The notes: a model not told the origin generated them from the sequence alone. A stretch of 20,366 bases of DNA from Candidatus Omnitrophota bacterium (GCA_023473405.1 JAMCZD010000227.1:1-20366); one strand, 5' to 3'. Shown: positions 6,110-13,879, numbered from the stretch's first letter. Translations and numbers: made by a program.

Positions 6110-7837
6110 TTAGAATAATTCGTCTGCTAATCCACAAAGATAGGTGCAAATCCGGTCCTCGTAAGCCCGGTAAAAGGCCGGGCTGAGCCGGTAAAACTCC
6201 TGGCGATAGAGGAATTGTCCGTGGTCGTCGCGGCGACCGGGAAAGGCGAAGCTATAATGATGAAACACGGCATGGTGGCGCGAGGGGCGCTGGTCCGGGC
6301 TTTGCTGGTAAGCGCGCAGGCACTCGGCGGCAAACGAAGATCCGAGGGCCGCCTCCCGCCGGGCGTAGGCCATGGCGTCGTCCCACCAGCGTTGGAACAA
6401 GTCCGGATGAAACTCCTGGAGGACTTCGGCAAATAGGAGCTGCAGCATCGGCGAGATTTTGAAATGATGCCGTCCCTCGGTGGCGCGCTGGATGACCCGC
6501 CGGGGCGCCGAGGTCAAGTCGTCGGCCGAATGAAAATCGAGCATGGCGCCGAATTCGCGGGCAATATTGAACTGGGACCGGGCGCGATATTCCAATCCTT
6601 CCAGGCCATCGGGGCATCGGTAATCGAATCCTTTCTCGGCCCCATAATTGGGCGCCACATGGGTAACGGGCAGACCGCGCCGCTGAATTTCCCGCAGCAC
6701 AAAAAGGAGTTCTTCATCTGTGGTCAGGCAATCGAAAGCGGGAATCTCGGGCGGGTGTTCATCGATGGTCAGCTCGAGGTCGAACTTGGTTCCTTGTTTG
6801 AGCTTTTGGATATGATCGACCAACTCGGCCAGCACGTCGAGGGCCTCCCAGTATTTGCCGACGAACCGCCCGATGGCCGCCGTCTCCAAGTGGTAACTGC
6901 GCCCCGCCACGCGGAAGGGAACCCGATGGCACTCGAGCACGGCCTGTCGTTCCTGGGCGTCGACCATTTGTTCGCCGAAGAAGGCCTCGGCTCGAGCCCG
7001 CGAGTCTTCGCGGAGGGCCTGGTAATTCAGGATATCGGCCATGTCGATGGTGTAAAAGGAATAATAGCGGGCGGCGGTAATCAGTTTTTTGGCCCGGGCA
7101 ATGCCGTTCGGATCGCGCTTGACCTGAATATGATCGGCATCGGCCCCGTAGCGCAAAGGCCCACCGTGCTGGAGGGCAGCCAGGACACCGGCGACCCACA
7201 GGCCTTCATAGGTGCTGCCGGTGTAGCCGGTTTCAATCGTCCCAAAACCGCAGGCGTAATTCTTCTCCGGCGGCAAGCAGGCCCGCAAGTTGTCCAGCAA
7301 ATTCAACTCGCGCACCGAATTTTGAATGGTATTGGCGGCCATGTTCCGCCGGTTCATTGCGTCAAAAATGCCAGGCCAGACGGCTACCGTCATGCGTGTG
7401 CCAATCCCCAGCCGAGGAGTGTCGCCCAAGGCGCGCGGTCCTTTATCGGGATGAATCAGGCGGCAATACTTGTCGATAACCGATGCGTCGGTGGGATAGG
7501 CGAGAAGGGCTGTTCCGTCGCCGAGCCGTTTCCGGCCCAAGGGTTGGCCCAAGGCCTTATCGCCTCCGCCGTTGCCGAGCTCGATAAAGACCTGTTGGCC
7601 GTCGGCCAGGCCAACCAGCAAAAAGACGTCCTGGTCCCGCGAGGCGAGCGAGCCGGGGTAAGGCCGGCATTGAGGGGATGCCGGCAAAGTGTTCCCCGCG
7701 GTCGCCGCCCGCCGCAGTCCAAGCCAATCATACTTCAGGTTTTCCAGGTTCTGCCATGCGCCGGCGGGGTTCCATGTGGCGGTATCGAGCACGCCCGGAT
7801 TCTCGACGGGGTTAAGTTCAAGTTTATCGAATTGCAT
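6110..7837 (-). CDS. uxaE: Tagaturonate epimerase family protein (UxaE-like)
   Basis: UxaE enzymes interconvert D-tagaturonate and D-fructuronate at C3, replacing part of the isomerase/reductase route for galacturonate use, in the cytoplasm and with a divalent metal. Seen: GIGTRMT near 144-150, GADADH at 231-236, FYTIDMADIL at 261-270, LTIDEHPPEIP at 356-366, THVAPNYGAEKGFDY at 392-406 and FHSADD at 435-440. These line up in order with motifs I recall for Thermotoga UxaE (GADADHVK, FTIDPSDH, SVDETETP, GIDYKGD, LHSGSDK). At 575 residues it is roughly 90 longer than that protein. It has a longer N-terminus and an insertion containing YACGFGTIETGYTGSTYEG near 194-212, so it is a divergent subgroup whose substrate could differ. 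It follows the ALDH after a 90 bp gap and precedes the transaldolase by 6 bp. Confidence 0.82.
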   Translation of the reverse strand: MQFDKLELNPVENPGVLDTATWNPAGAWQNLENLKYDWLGLRRAATAGNTLPASPQCRPYPGSLASRDQDVFLLVGLADGQQVFIELGNGGGDKALGQPLGRKRLGDGTALLAYPTDASVIDKYCRLIHPDKGPRALGDTPRLGIGTRMTVAVWPGIFDAMNRRNMAANTIQNSVRELNLLDNLRACLPPEKNYACGFGTIETGYTGSTYEGLWVAGVLAALQHGGPLRYGADADHIQVKRDPNGIARAKKLITAARYYSFYTIDMADILNYQALREDSRARAEAFFGEQMVDAQERQAVLECHRVPFRVAGRSYHLETAAIGRFVGKYWEALDVLAELVDHIQKLKQGTKFDLELTIDEHPPEIPAFDCLTTDEELLFVLREIQRRGLPVTHVAPNYGAEKGFDYRCPDGLEGLEYRARSQFNIAREFGAMLDFHSADDLTSAPRRVIQRATEGRHHFKISPMLQLLFAEVLQEFHPDLFQRWWDDAMAYARREAALGSSFAAECLRAYQQSPDQRPSRHHAVFHHYSFAFPGRRDDHGQFLYRQEFYRLSPAFYRAYEDRICTYLCGLADELF

Positions 7838-7849
7838 TGCGAAATGGGG

Positions 7850-7906
7850 TTATCCAGCCTGGGGTGCCGGTTCAGGATTCGTTGGTTCCTCGAACGGCGC
7901 GCTCAT
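7850..7906 (-). other. possible 18-codon upstream ORF in frame with the uxaE-like gene
   Basis: An ATG at 7906 opens a proline-rich 18-residue reading frame starting MSAPFEEPTNPEP and ending at a TAA at 7850-7852. It lies in the same frame as the downstream epimerase, whose ATG is only 12 nt further on. It might be a leader peptide, a remnant of an earlier N-terminus or chance. No Shine-Dalgarno sequence precedes it. Confidence 0.15.
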
Positions 7907-7925
7907 GGGTGCCGGTCAGAATCCG
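7862..7925. repeat. imperfect direct repeat in the ALDH-uxaE gap
   Basis: GGGTGCCGGTTCAGGATTC at 7862-7880 recurs as GGGTGCCGGTCAGAATCCG at 7907-7925. The first ten bases are identical. The copies start 45 bp apart and one base is missing in the second. The repeat fills much of the 90 bp gap between two operon genes. It could be a duplication scar or a site in the transcript. There is no other evidence of function. Confidence 0.4.
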
Positions 7926-7927
7926 GG

Positions 7928-9382
7928 CTAGGACAATGGCCGCAAATAGACCGCCTTGTGCGAGGTGAAAAACTCGGCGCCCGTGGTTCCTGCCTCGGGC
8001 AATCCCCTGCCCGATTCCTTGATTCCGCCGAATTCGAGCTGCGGTTCTTTAAAGGCTGTCGGCATATTTACATGACACAATCCAACCTGGCTTTCCTCGA
8101 TGAAACGCTGTGCCTTGGCAAGGTCTTGGGTGAAAACAGACGAAGCCAATCCGAAGATGGTCTCGTTGGCGATGCAGACCGAATCCTCGAAATCGTTCGC
8201 CTTCATGACGCATAAGACGGGCCCAAAAATCTCTTCCCGGGCGATCCGCATGGCGGAGGTGACATCGGCGAAAATGGTTGGGGCGATGAAGTAGCCGCGT
8301 GCGAAATGGCCCTCGCGCAAGGCATGACCGCCGGCGCAAAGGCGCGCGCCCTCGCGTTTGCCGATCTCGATGTATTTGAGGATGCTTTCATACTGGTCGG
8401 GCCCGGCTACCGGTCCCATGCGGGCGGCCTCATCCAAGCCGTTGCCAACGGCGATCGCCTTGGCCTTTTGAGTCAACATCTCGACCACGGTTTCATAGAC
8501 TGGGGCTTCAACGATGACCCGGCTGGTCGAGGTGCACCATTGGCCGCTGCAACTGAAGGCCCCAATCATGGCGGCGTCAACGGCCCGCTCCAAATTCGCG
8601 TCCGCCAGCACCACCAGTGGGTTCTTGCCCCCCATTTCCAACTGTATTTTGGTCGAGCGCCCGGCAACCTTGCCGGCTATGGATAATCCGACTTCGGTTG
8701 ATCCCGTAAAGGAGATCGCTCTTACGGACGGGTGGTTCACCAAAGTGTCCCCAATGACCGAGCCGCGCCCGGTAACAAAATTGGCCACGCCGCGCGGAAA
8801 GCCGGCTTCATTCAACAGCTTGAACAGCAGGGCTGAAGTCATCGGCGTAACATCGGATGGTTTCAAAACGCAGGTATTGCCGGCAATAAGGGCCGGAAAC
8901 ATCTTCCGGCAGGCCACATTCAGCGGGAAATTCCACGGGGTGATCAGGCTCACCACGCCCAACGGTTGCCGAGTCATGTAGGCCAGTAAACCGGGTTGTT
9001 CGGAAGGCACGTGCGCCCCTCCCAATCGCCGCCCCTGTCCAATTTGATAGTCGGCTTCCTTTATGGCGCTTTGAAACTCCGCCCTCGACTCGCGCAGAAT
9101 CTTGCCGTTCTCGAGTGTGACCGTGCGGACGAACTCCGTCTCGTTGGCCTTCATTTTCTCCAGCAATTGCTGCAGCAAAGCGGCGCGTTGGGGCACGGGT
9201 GTTCGGGCCCAGGCCGGAAAGGCCTGTGACGCGGCACTCATCGCGCGTTCGACATCCTGGGCCACCGAGGCTTGCGCCTCGCAGAGCGCTTCTTCCCGGT
9301 TAGCGGGATTGAACTTTTGGGTTCGCTTACCTGAAATGGAATCTATCCATTGCCCGTCGATATAGTTTTTAAGTATCAGCAT
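7928..9382 (-). CDS. NAD(P)-dependent aldehyde dehydrogenase, possible 2,5-dioxovalerate or other semialdehyde dehydrogenase
   Basis: A full-length 484-residue ALDH-superfamily enzyme that oxidises an aldehyde to an acid with NAD(P)+. Seen: TPWNFPLN at 148-155, CVLKPSDVTP at 171-180, FTGSTEVG at 225-232, catalytic-base Glu249 in LEMGGKNP, catalytic Cys283 in FSCSGQWCTSTSR, EEIFGPVL at 383-390 and the C-terminal FGGIKESGRG at 451-460. The SGQWCTSTSR context resembles alpha-ketoglutaric semialdehyde and succinate semialdehyde dehydrogenases, which would suit oxidative uronate catabolism. In this operon the substrate could also be tartronate semialdehyde or a hydroxyaldehyde released by the neighbouring aldolase. 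It is the promoter-proximal gene of the minus-strand operon. The ATG at 9382 gives the standard ALDH N-terminus (NYIDGQWI). Confidence 0.92.
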   Translation of the reverse strand: MLILKNYIDGQWIDSISGKRTQKFNPANREEALCEAQASVAQDVERAMSAASQAFPAWARTPVPQRAALLQQLLEKMKANETEFVRTVTLENGKILRESRAEFQSAIKEADYQIGQGRRLGGAHVPSEQPGLLAYMTRQPLGVVSLITPWNFPLNVACRKMFPALIAGNTCVLKPSDVTPMTSALLFKLLNEAGFPRGVANFVTGRGSVIGDTLVNHPSVRAISFTGSTEVGLSIAGKVAGRSTKIQLEMGGKNPLVVLADANLERAVDAAMIGAFSCSGQWCTSTSRVIVEAPVYETVVEMLTQKAKAIAVGNGLDEAARMGPVAGPDQYESILKYIEIGKREGARLCAGGHALREGHFARGYFIAPTIFADVTSAMRIAREEIFGPVLCVMKANDFEDSVCIANETIFGLASSVFTQDLAKAQRFIEESQVGLCHVNMPTAFKEPQLEFGGIKESGRGLPEAGTTGAEFFTSHKAVYLRPLS

Positions 9383-9392
9383 AGCGTCGATC

Positions 9393-9529
9393 CGCTTCTC
9401 AACCGGAGGCTATCCGCTCTTTGCCGGTAATCCCAAGCGCGAAGCATTGTATCGCTTGGCCGCAGCCGCAGCCGGCCGCGGGCGCTCACCGGTTAGACAA
9501 TGACCCTGCCCGGGCGTTTCTCAACCGAA
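9393..9529. repeat. paired direct repeat in the ALDH/sulfatase divergent region
   Basis: CGCTTCTCAACCGGA at 9393-9407 and CGTTTCTCAACCGAA at 9515-9529 match at 13 of 15 positions with a shared core TTCTCAACCG. They lie 122 bp apart in the same orientation. One copy sits next to the ALDH start and the other midway to the sulfatase. They could be binding sites for a shared regulator. That is inference from repetition and position only. Confidence 0.35.
9433..9459 (-). promoter_or_regulatory. inverted repeat enclosing a -10-like box upstream of the ALDH operon
   Basis: CCAAGCG at 9433-9439 and CGCTTGG at 9453-9459 form a perfect 7 bp inverted repeat with a 13 bp centre. On the minus strand the centre carries TACAAT (9446-9451), a good sigma70 -10 box, which would start transcription about 55-60 nt before the ALDH ATG. 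The -35 position is poor, so an activator or a repressor operator overlapping the -10 box is possible. The rest of 9383-9663 holds no gene that I can see. Confidence 0.33.
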
Positions 9530-9628
9530 ACACCACCGGGAGCTTAGCGTCAACCAGGTGCAATCGCCTTCCTTTTTCGGTAATTCTTCAACTGTTTTCC
9601 CTCGCCGCTGCGGGCGCTAAAATTTCCG

Positions 9629-9657
9629 TTGTTCGACGGGAACGCGTTGTTTAAACT
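9629..9657 (+). promoter_or_regulatory. putative sigma70-like promoter of the sulfatase gene
   Basis: TTGTTC at 9629-9634 and TAAACT at 9652-9657 are separated by exactly 17 bp. The -10 box ends only 6 bp before the GTG start at 9664, so the transcript would be leaderless or nearly so. No Shine-Dalgarno sequence is present, which is consistent with this but does not prove it. Confidence 0.33.
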
Positions 9658-9663
9658 GGCGGC

Positions 9664-11103
9664 GTGAAATCAAGGACCTGCCGGTGGTGTCGTCTTTATT
9701 TGTGGCTCGGCATTATCGGGGCTGTTTGCGCCCAAAATGCCATCGCCGGTCCGGCGACGCCCAATCGCCCCAATGTCGTGTTTGTCCTGGCCGACCAATG
9801 GCGGGCTGAGGCCTTTGGTTACGCGGGGAATACGGACGTGCGGACGCCGCACATCGATCGTTTCGAGCGCGAAGCGATTCACTTCATCAACGCGGTGGCG
9901 GGCCTGCCGGTGTGTTGCCCGAGCCGGGCTTCGCTGTTGACCGGGCAGCGTCCATTGACGCACGGCGTTTTCCTGAACGATGTGCCGCTCTCCACCAATG
10001 CGGTCACGCTGGCGGAGGTGTTGCGGAAAGCTGGCTACGATACGGCATATATTGGCAAGTGGCACCTCGATGGCGATGGGCGTTCGCGCTTTATTCCTCG
10101 TGAGCGCCGCCAGGGCTTCGATTATTGGAAAGCTATGGAATGCACCCACGATTACAACGCCTCATTCTACTACGCCGACGGACCGGAAAAATTGCGCTGG
10201 GAAGGCTACGACGCCATCGCTCAAACTCGCGATGCCCAACGCTATCTGCGCGATCATGCGGGGCGTTCCATGCCTTTCTTCCTGTTCCTGGCCTGGGGAC
10301 CGCCCCATGACCCGTATCAAACCGCGCCGCAAGAGTATCGCGCAATGTATGTTGCCGACAAACTCCAGCTTCGTCCGAACGTTCCCCAAGCGGCGGAATC
10401 GTGGGCCCGCAAAGATTTGGCGGGTTATTATGCGCATTGCACCGCGCTGGATGCGTGCATGGGCGATTTGCGAGCCACGCTCAGGGAAACGGGTCTCGAG
10501 CGGAACACTCTCCTGGTCTTCACCTCGGACCACGGAGCATTGCTCGGCGCCCACGGCCAGCGCAAGAAGCAGCAACCTTACGACGAATCAATTCGCGTGC
10601 CCTTGCTTTTGAGGTGGCCGGACGGGCTGGGAACCGGACCGCGCAAATTCGACGCCCTGGTAAACTCCGAAGACCTGATGCCCACCATTCTGGGTCTGTG
10701 CGGCTTGACCATCCCCAAGCCGGTCGAAGGCTTGGACTTCAGTGCCTACATCCGCGGCGGACCGAACCCCTCCGACGGCGCGGCGCTGATCAGTTGCGTC
10801 GGTCCATTCGGGGAATGGACGCGGAAGATCGGCGGACGCGAGTATCGTGGTATTCGGACACTCCGGTATACATACGTCCGGGACCTGAACGGTCCATGGC
10901 TGCTCTTCGACAACCAGGAAGACCCCTGGCAGTTGAACAACCTTGTGGGACATGCCGATCGGATCGAGCTGCAAGCTGAGCTGGAGGCGCTCCTGCGGCG
11001 CAAACTCGTGGAGTCGCACGACGAGTTCCGGCACGCCGATTATTATATCCGCCAATGGAATTACCACGTCGATGCCTCGGGCACCGTGCCTTATTCGCCG
11101 TAA
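9664..11103 (+). CDS. Secreted S1-family sulfatase, cysteine type
   Basis: It hydrolyses sulfate esters, probably on a polysaccharide or oligosaccharide, in the periplasm or outside the cell. The first 29 residues form a signal peptide ending near QNAIAG. Seen: PNVVFVLADQWR at 36-47 (metal-binding Asp44), the formylglycine motif VCCPSRASLLTG at 83-94 with Cys84 as the residue to be modified and Arg88, GKWHL at 131-135, FLAWGPPHDPY near 208-218, FTSDHGALLGAHG at 286-298 with metal-binding Asp289 and His290, and FDNQEDPWQLNNL near 415-427. Maturation needs a formylglycine-generating enzyme encoded elsewhere. The start is GTG; no ATG lies between it and the conserved core. It diverges from the uronate operon and converges on the MFS gene with a 7 bp gap. 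The S1 subfamily and the glycan cannot be read here. Confidence 0.93.
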   Translation: MKSRTCRWCRLYLWLGIIGAVCAQNAIAGPATPNRPNVVFVLADQWRAEAFGYAGNTDVRTPHIDRFEREAIHFINAVAGLPVCCPSRASLLTGQRPLTHGVFLNDVPLSTNAVTLAEVLRKAGYDTAYIGKWHLDGDGRSRFIPRERRQGFDYWKAMECTHDYNASFYYADGPEKLRWEGYDAIAQTRDAQRYLRDHAGRSMPFFLFLAWGPPHDPYQTAPQEYRAMYVADKLQLRPNVPQAAESWARKDLAGYYAHCTALDACMGDLRATLRETGLERNTLLVFTSDHGALLGAHGQRKKQQPYDESIRVPLLLRWPDGLGTGPRKFDALVNSEDLMPTILGLCGLTIPKPVEGLDFSAYIRGGPNPSDGAALISCVGPFGEWTRKIGGREYRGIRTLRYTYVRDLNGPWLLFDNQEDPWQLNNLVGHADRIELQAELEALLRRKLVESHDEFRHADYYIRQWNYHVDASGTVPYSP

Positions 11104-11110
11104 GCCGGTC

Positions 11111-12595
11111 TTAATCCACCAATTCCTTCTCGATCTCCTCGAGAGTTTTGCCTTTGGTTTCCGGCAGACGAACGAGGATCAAGAGGAAACCGGCAACGCA
11201 AATGGCGGCATACAACCAGAAGATCCTGGCGGGACCAAGGCCATTCCTCAGAAAAGGCGCCACCTCGACGATGGATTTGCCTAACCCCGTTTCCGGAGTT
11301 CCCATCCCCTTGTTCAAAATCGGGAAGGTGTAAGTCAAGACAAAGCAGGCAAACCATAGGGCCATAACCGCAATGGACATGGCGGCACCTCGAATCCGGT
11401 TGGGGAAAATCTCGGAAATGACCACCCAGGTGACCGGCGCCAGCGACATGGCGTAGCATCCAATCGCAGCCAAAACCAGGAACAACATCGGCCAGCCCTT
11501 GATCCCCGAGTGGTAACACCAACCCATAACGCAGTAGATCAACGCCAGGCCACCGGCGCCCAACAGCATCAACGGACGCCGCCCTTTCCTGTCCACATAC
11601 CCCAACGCCACAAAGGTAAATACCAGGTTCACCGAACCGGTCCACGCAATGTTCTTGAGCGTCTCCGAAATGTCATACCCGGCGGCGGAAAAGATTTCCT
11701 CGGCGTAGTTGAAGATCACGTTGATGCCGCACCATTGCTGGAAAACCGCCAAGGCGATACCGAGAAACAAGACCTTCTTCATTTTCGGCTCGAGCAAATC
11801 ACGGAAGTGGACCTTCTGAATCTCATTCACCAGCGTCGCCTCGATCCTGGCGATGGCCTGCCCGGCGTAGGAATCGCCGCCGATCCGTGCCAGGATGCCC
11901 CGCGCCTGGTTTGACCTGCCGCTCTTCACCAGCCAACGCGGGCTTTCGGGAACCAGGAACATTCCGATAAAGAAAAACATTGACGGAATCGCCGTCACTC
12001 CAAACATCCAGCGCCAACCCAGCCGGCAATTCCATGAGCTGCGAATAAACTCCTCGGTCGCGCGCGCCGGCATCTGATCCGCTATACAATAATTGATAAA
12101 CTGCGCCGCCAGTATGCCCAAAACGATGGTCAATTGGTTGATCGCCACCAACCGACCCCGCAGCTCCGCCGGCGCTATCTCCGCGATATACATCGGGGAC
12201 AGGTTCGATGCCAACCCAATGGCCACACCGCCCAGCATCCGCCAGAACACAAAAATGGCGAAGCTCGATGCCAATCCGTTTCCCAATGACGTTACCGCAA
12301 ACAGCAAGGCGGCGAGAACCAGGAGACGTTTGCGCCCGAACCGGTCGCTCAAGCCGCCGGCCATCAGCGCGCCAAACAGGCAACCGATGAGGGCGCAACT
12401 GTTGGCCCAGCCTTTCTGAGCGGCATCGGTAAGCTGAAAGAACCTCTCGAAAAACGGTTTGGCCCCGCCAATAACCACCCAGTCATACCCGAATAGCAAT
12501 CCGCCTAAGGCGGCTACCAGCGAGATGGTCCAGATGTAGGGGACGTTGTAGCGGGTTTTGACATCAGCGAGTTCAGGTTGGGCGGCAATGATCAT
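11111..12595 (-). CDS. MFS sugar porter family transporter
   Basis: An inner-membrane secondary transporter of 494 residues with about twelve predicted helices, of the sugar porter family that includes XylE, GalP and AraE, usually sugar/H+ symport. Seen: ALGGLLFGYDW at 29-39, DRFGRKR at 84-90, IAEIAPAELRGR near 137-148, VPESPRWL at 215-222 in the central loop, QQWCGINVI at 286-294 (sugar-contact region), the second-half DRKGRR at 335-340, SEIFPNRIRG near 394-403 and PETKGKTLEEIE at 478-489. The frame stays open upstream to 12910, but that part overlaps the esterase and has no family similarity. The ATG at 12595 gives the standard length and sits 26 bp behind the esterase stop, so the two form an operon. 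Cargo is inferred as a monosaccharide or uronate from the locus. Confidence 0.92.
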   Translation of the reverse strand: MIIAAQPELADVKTRYNVPYIWTISLVAALGGLLFGYDWVVIGGAKPFFERFFQLTDAAQKGWANSCALIGCLFGALMAGGLSDRFGRKRLLVLAALLFAVTSLGNGLASSFAIFVFWRMLGGVAIGLASNLSPMYIAEIAPAELRGRLVAINQLTIVLGILAAQFINYCIADQMPARATEEFIRSSWNCRLGWRWMFGVTAIPSMFFFIGMFLVPESPRWLVKSGRSNQARGILARIGGDSYAGQAIARIEATLVNEIQKVHFRDLLEPKMKKVLFLGIALAVFQQWCGINVIFNYAEEIFSAAGYDISETLKNIAWTGSVNLVFTFVALGYVDRKGRRPLMLLGAGGLALIYCVMGWCYHSGIKGWPMLFLVLAAIGCYAMSLAPVTWVVISEIFPNRIRGAAMSIAVMALWFACFVLTYTFPILNKGMGTPETGLGKSIVEVAPFLRNGLGPARIFWLYAAICVAGFLLILVRLPETKGKTLEEIEKELVD

Positions 12596-12621
12596 TCTTC
12601 GGACGCGTTGCCAGGCAAGGC

Positions 12622-13872
12622 CTATTCTCCCCGGGCTATGGTTTTCTGTGACTCGACGGCGATCAAGGCGCCCAGCAGCGCATTGCCATACACCGATGGA
12701 TGCACCCCATCGTAAGCCAGCGCCGTCGGACCTTTCCCGACACGGAACCCATCTTGCAGCGGCGCGGTTTTGATGAGGCAGACTCTGGGATCGCCGGCAC
12801 GACGGCGCGCCGCCACCGCGGCGGCAATTTCGTCGCCGTGCCAACCCAAGGGCGGTACCACGCAAAAAAACCAGGACTGCGGACATGCCTTGCGCATCGC
12901 GGCGAGCCATCGAATGTAGGCCATAGTGATATCGTTTTGGGCATCGTTGGTCCCCATGCAGCAGAAGACGTAATCCGGCTCCGGGAGCAACCGCCCGTCA
13001 GTCAACCGGGACGTCGTCGCATCGTAGCGGTCCCAGGTATCCGTCAGCGGCGGCATCTCGAGTGTTCGCACCATCCCCTGCCCTCCGCTGCCGAGTTGGC
13101 CATACTCGCAATTCAAGGCCGAACAAACGATGGGGAACCATGTGGCACGGGCATTGTTCACGTCGAGCAATTGCCAGGAGGTAAATAATCCGTCCACTCC
13201 AACCCCTTCGGTGATTGAATCGCCAAATCCGATGGCCCTCTTGGGTAGCGCCGGACACGGCAACAACTCGCCCCCGGAGCCAAGCTCGATCCCCGCAAGA
13301 CGCAAATGACAAATCGACGATCGCCACCGGTTCTGCGCCAAGTCCGCCGCTCGAAAATAGACCACCAACCGATGTCGATCGGCACTGGCCAACCCACCGG
13401 CCAATGGCAACGAATAGACCGAGCCGGTCTGAGAGAGTTGGACATGTTTAAAGGAGCCTTCATCCAGCGAATACTCGATGACCGGCATGGACGTTCGCGG
13501 GCAACCGTTGTTGGCCGTTCCATCGATCATTAAACCAATGGTTGCGCTCCCTGTGAACATCATCTTGAAGTATGCACCCGGCATGGTAGCCTCGACTCGA
13601 GCGTCCGGACCCGCACCGAAACGTTTCCAAACGTAAGGCGCCAGCACCAGGTTGCCGTTGTCCATCGAAACCGTGACGTTGGACTTTTCTTCTTTGAGTC
13701 CCGCATCGGCGCCCGATTCCGCGCCCGGCACCTTGACAGTTAATAAGGTCACCAGGAGCAACCCTCCCAAGCCGGGGATCAACAGGTGTAATGCGGGTTT
13801 TAAAGGAAAAATAGACCAATTGCCTCCGGCTGGCGTTCGCCGGGACCAGCACAGGGTTTCCATAGAGTTCAT
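12622..13872 (-). CDS. SGNH/GDSL hydrolase with N-terminal beta-sandwich-like domain, probable carbohydrate esterase
   Basis: A probable exported or membrane-anchored esterase of 416 residues. A hydrophobic stretch at about 28-46 can act as signal or anchor. Residues 65-195 look like an all-beta domain, as in CE2-type acetyl esterases. The SGNH domain follows: block I IGFGDSITEG with nucleophile Ser219, block II Gly in QLGSGGQG near 259-266, block III MGTNDAQND with Asn309, and block V DGVHPS with Asp388 and His391. All four catalytic blocks are intact. CE2-like enzymes remove acetyl groups from sugars; that role is inferred. Starts at TTG 13890, ATG 13872 and ATG 13863 are all possible. I list 13872, and none has a ribosome-binding site. 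It lies 26 bp before the MFS gene and diverges from the beta-helix gene. Confidence 0.88.
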   Translation of the reverse strand: MNSMETLCWSRRTPAGGNWSIFPLKPALHLLIPGLGGLLLVTLLTVKVPGAESGADAGLKEEKSNVTVSMDNGNLVLAPYVWKRFGAGPDARVEATMPGAYFKMMFTGSATIGLMIDGTANNGCPRTSMPVIEYSLDEGSFKHVQLSQTGSVYSLPLAGGLASADRHRLVVYFRAADLAQNRWRSSICHLRLAGIELGSGGELLPCPALPKRAIGFGDSITEGVGVDGLFTSWQLLDVNNARATWFPIVCSALNCEYGQLGSGGQGMVRTLEMPPLTDTWDRYDATTSRLTDGRLLPEPDYVFCCMGTNDAQNDITMAYIRWLAAMRKACPQSWFFCVVPPLGWHGDEIAAAVAARRRAGDPRVCLIKTAPLQDGFRVGKGPTALAYDGVHPSVYGNALLGALIAVESQKTIARGE

Positions 13873-13879
13873 GCCGGTA

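Noticed and set aside
6464..8215. 583-codon open frame on the plus strand
   Set aside because: It is antisense to the uxaE-like and ALDH genes, which carry clear family motifs. Its translation shows no recognisable domain and it arises from GC-rich third positions.
3377..9382. Sulfo-Entner-Doudoroff sulfoquinovose pathway (SDR, lactonase, aldolase, ALDH)
   Set aside because: The gene types overlap, but no dehydratase, KDSG aldolase or GH31 sulfoquinovosidase is present, the lactonase is exported, and the UxaE-like epimerase has no place in that route.
3377..9382. Oxidative uronate route (uronate dehydrogenase, lactonase, KGSA dehydrogenase)
   Set aside because: SDR, lactonase and ALDH fit in part, but both needed dehydratases are missing, the SDR is a classical type unlike Udh, and the propeller lactonase carries a signal peptide. 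Kept only as an alternative.
11111..12910. MFS transporter beginning at 12910
   Set aside because: The extra 105 residues are arginine-rich, lie inside the esterase gene and have no membrane-transporter features. ATG 12595 gives the normal length.
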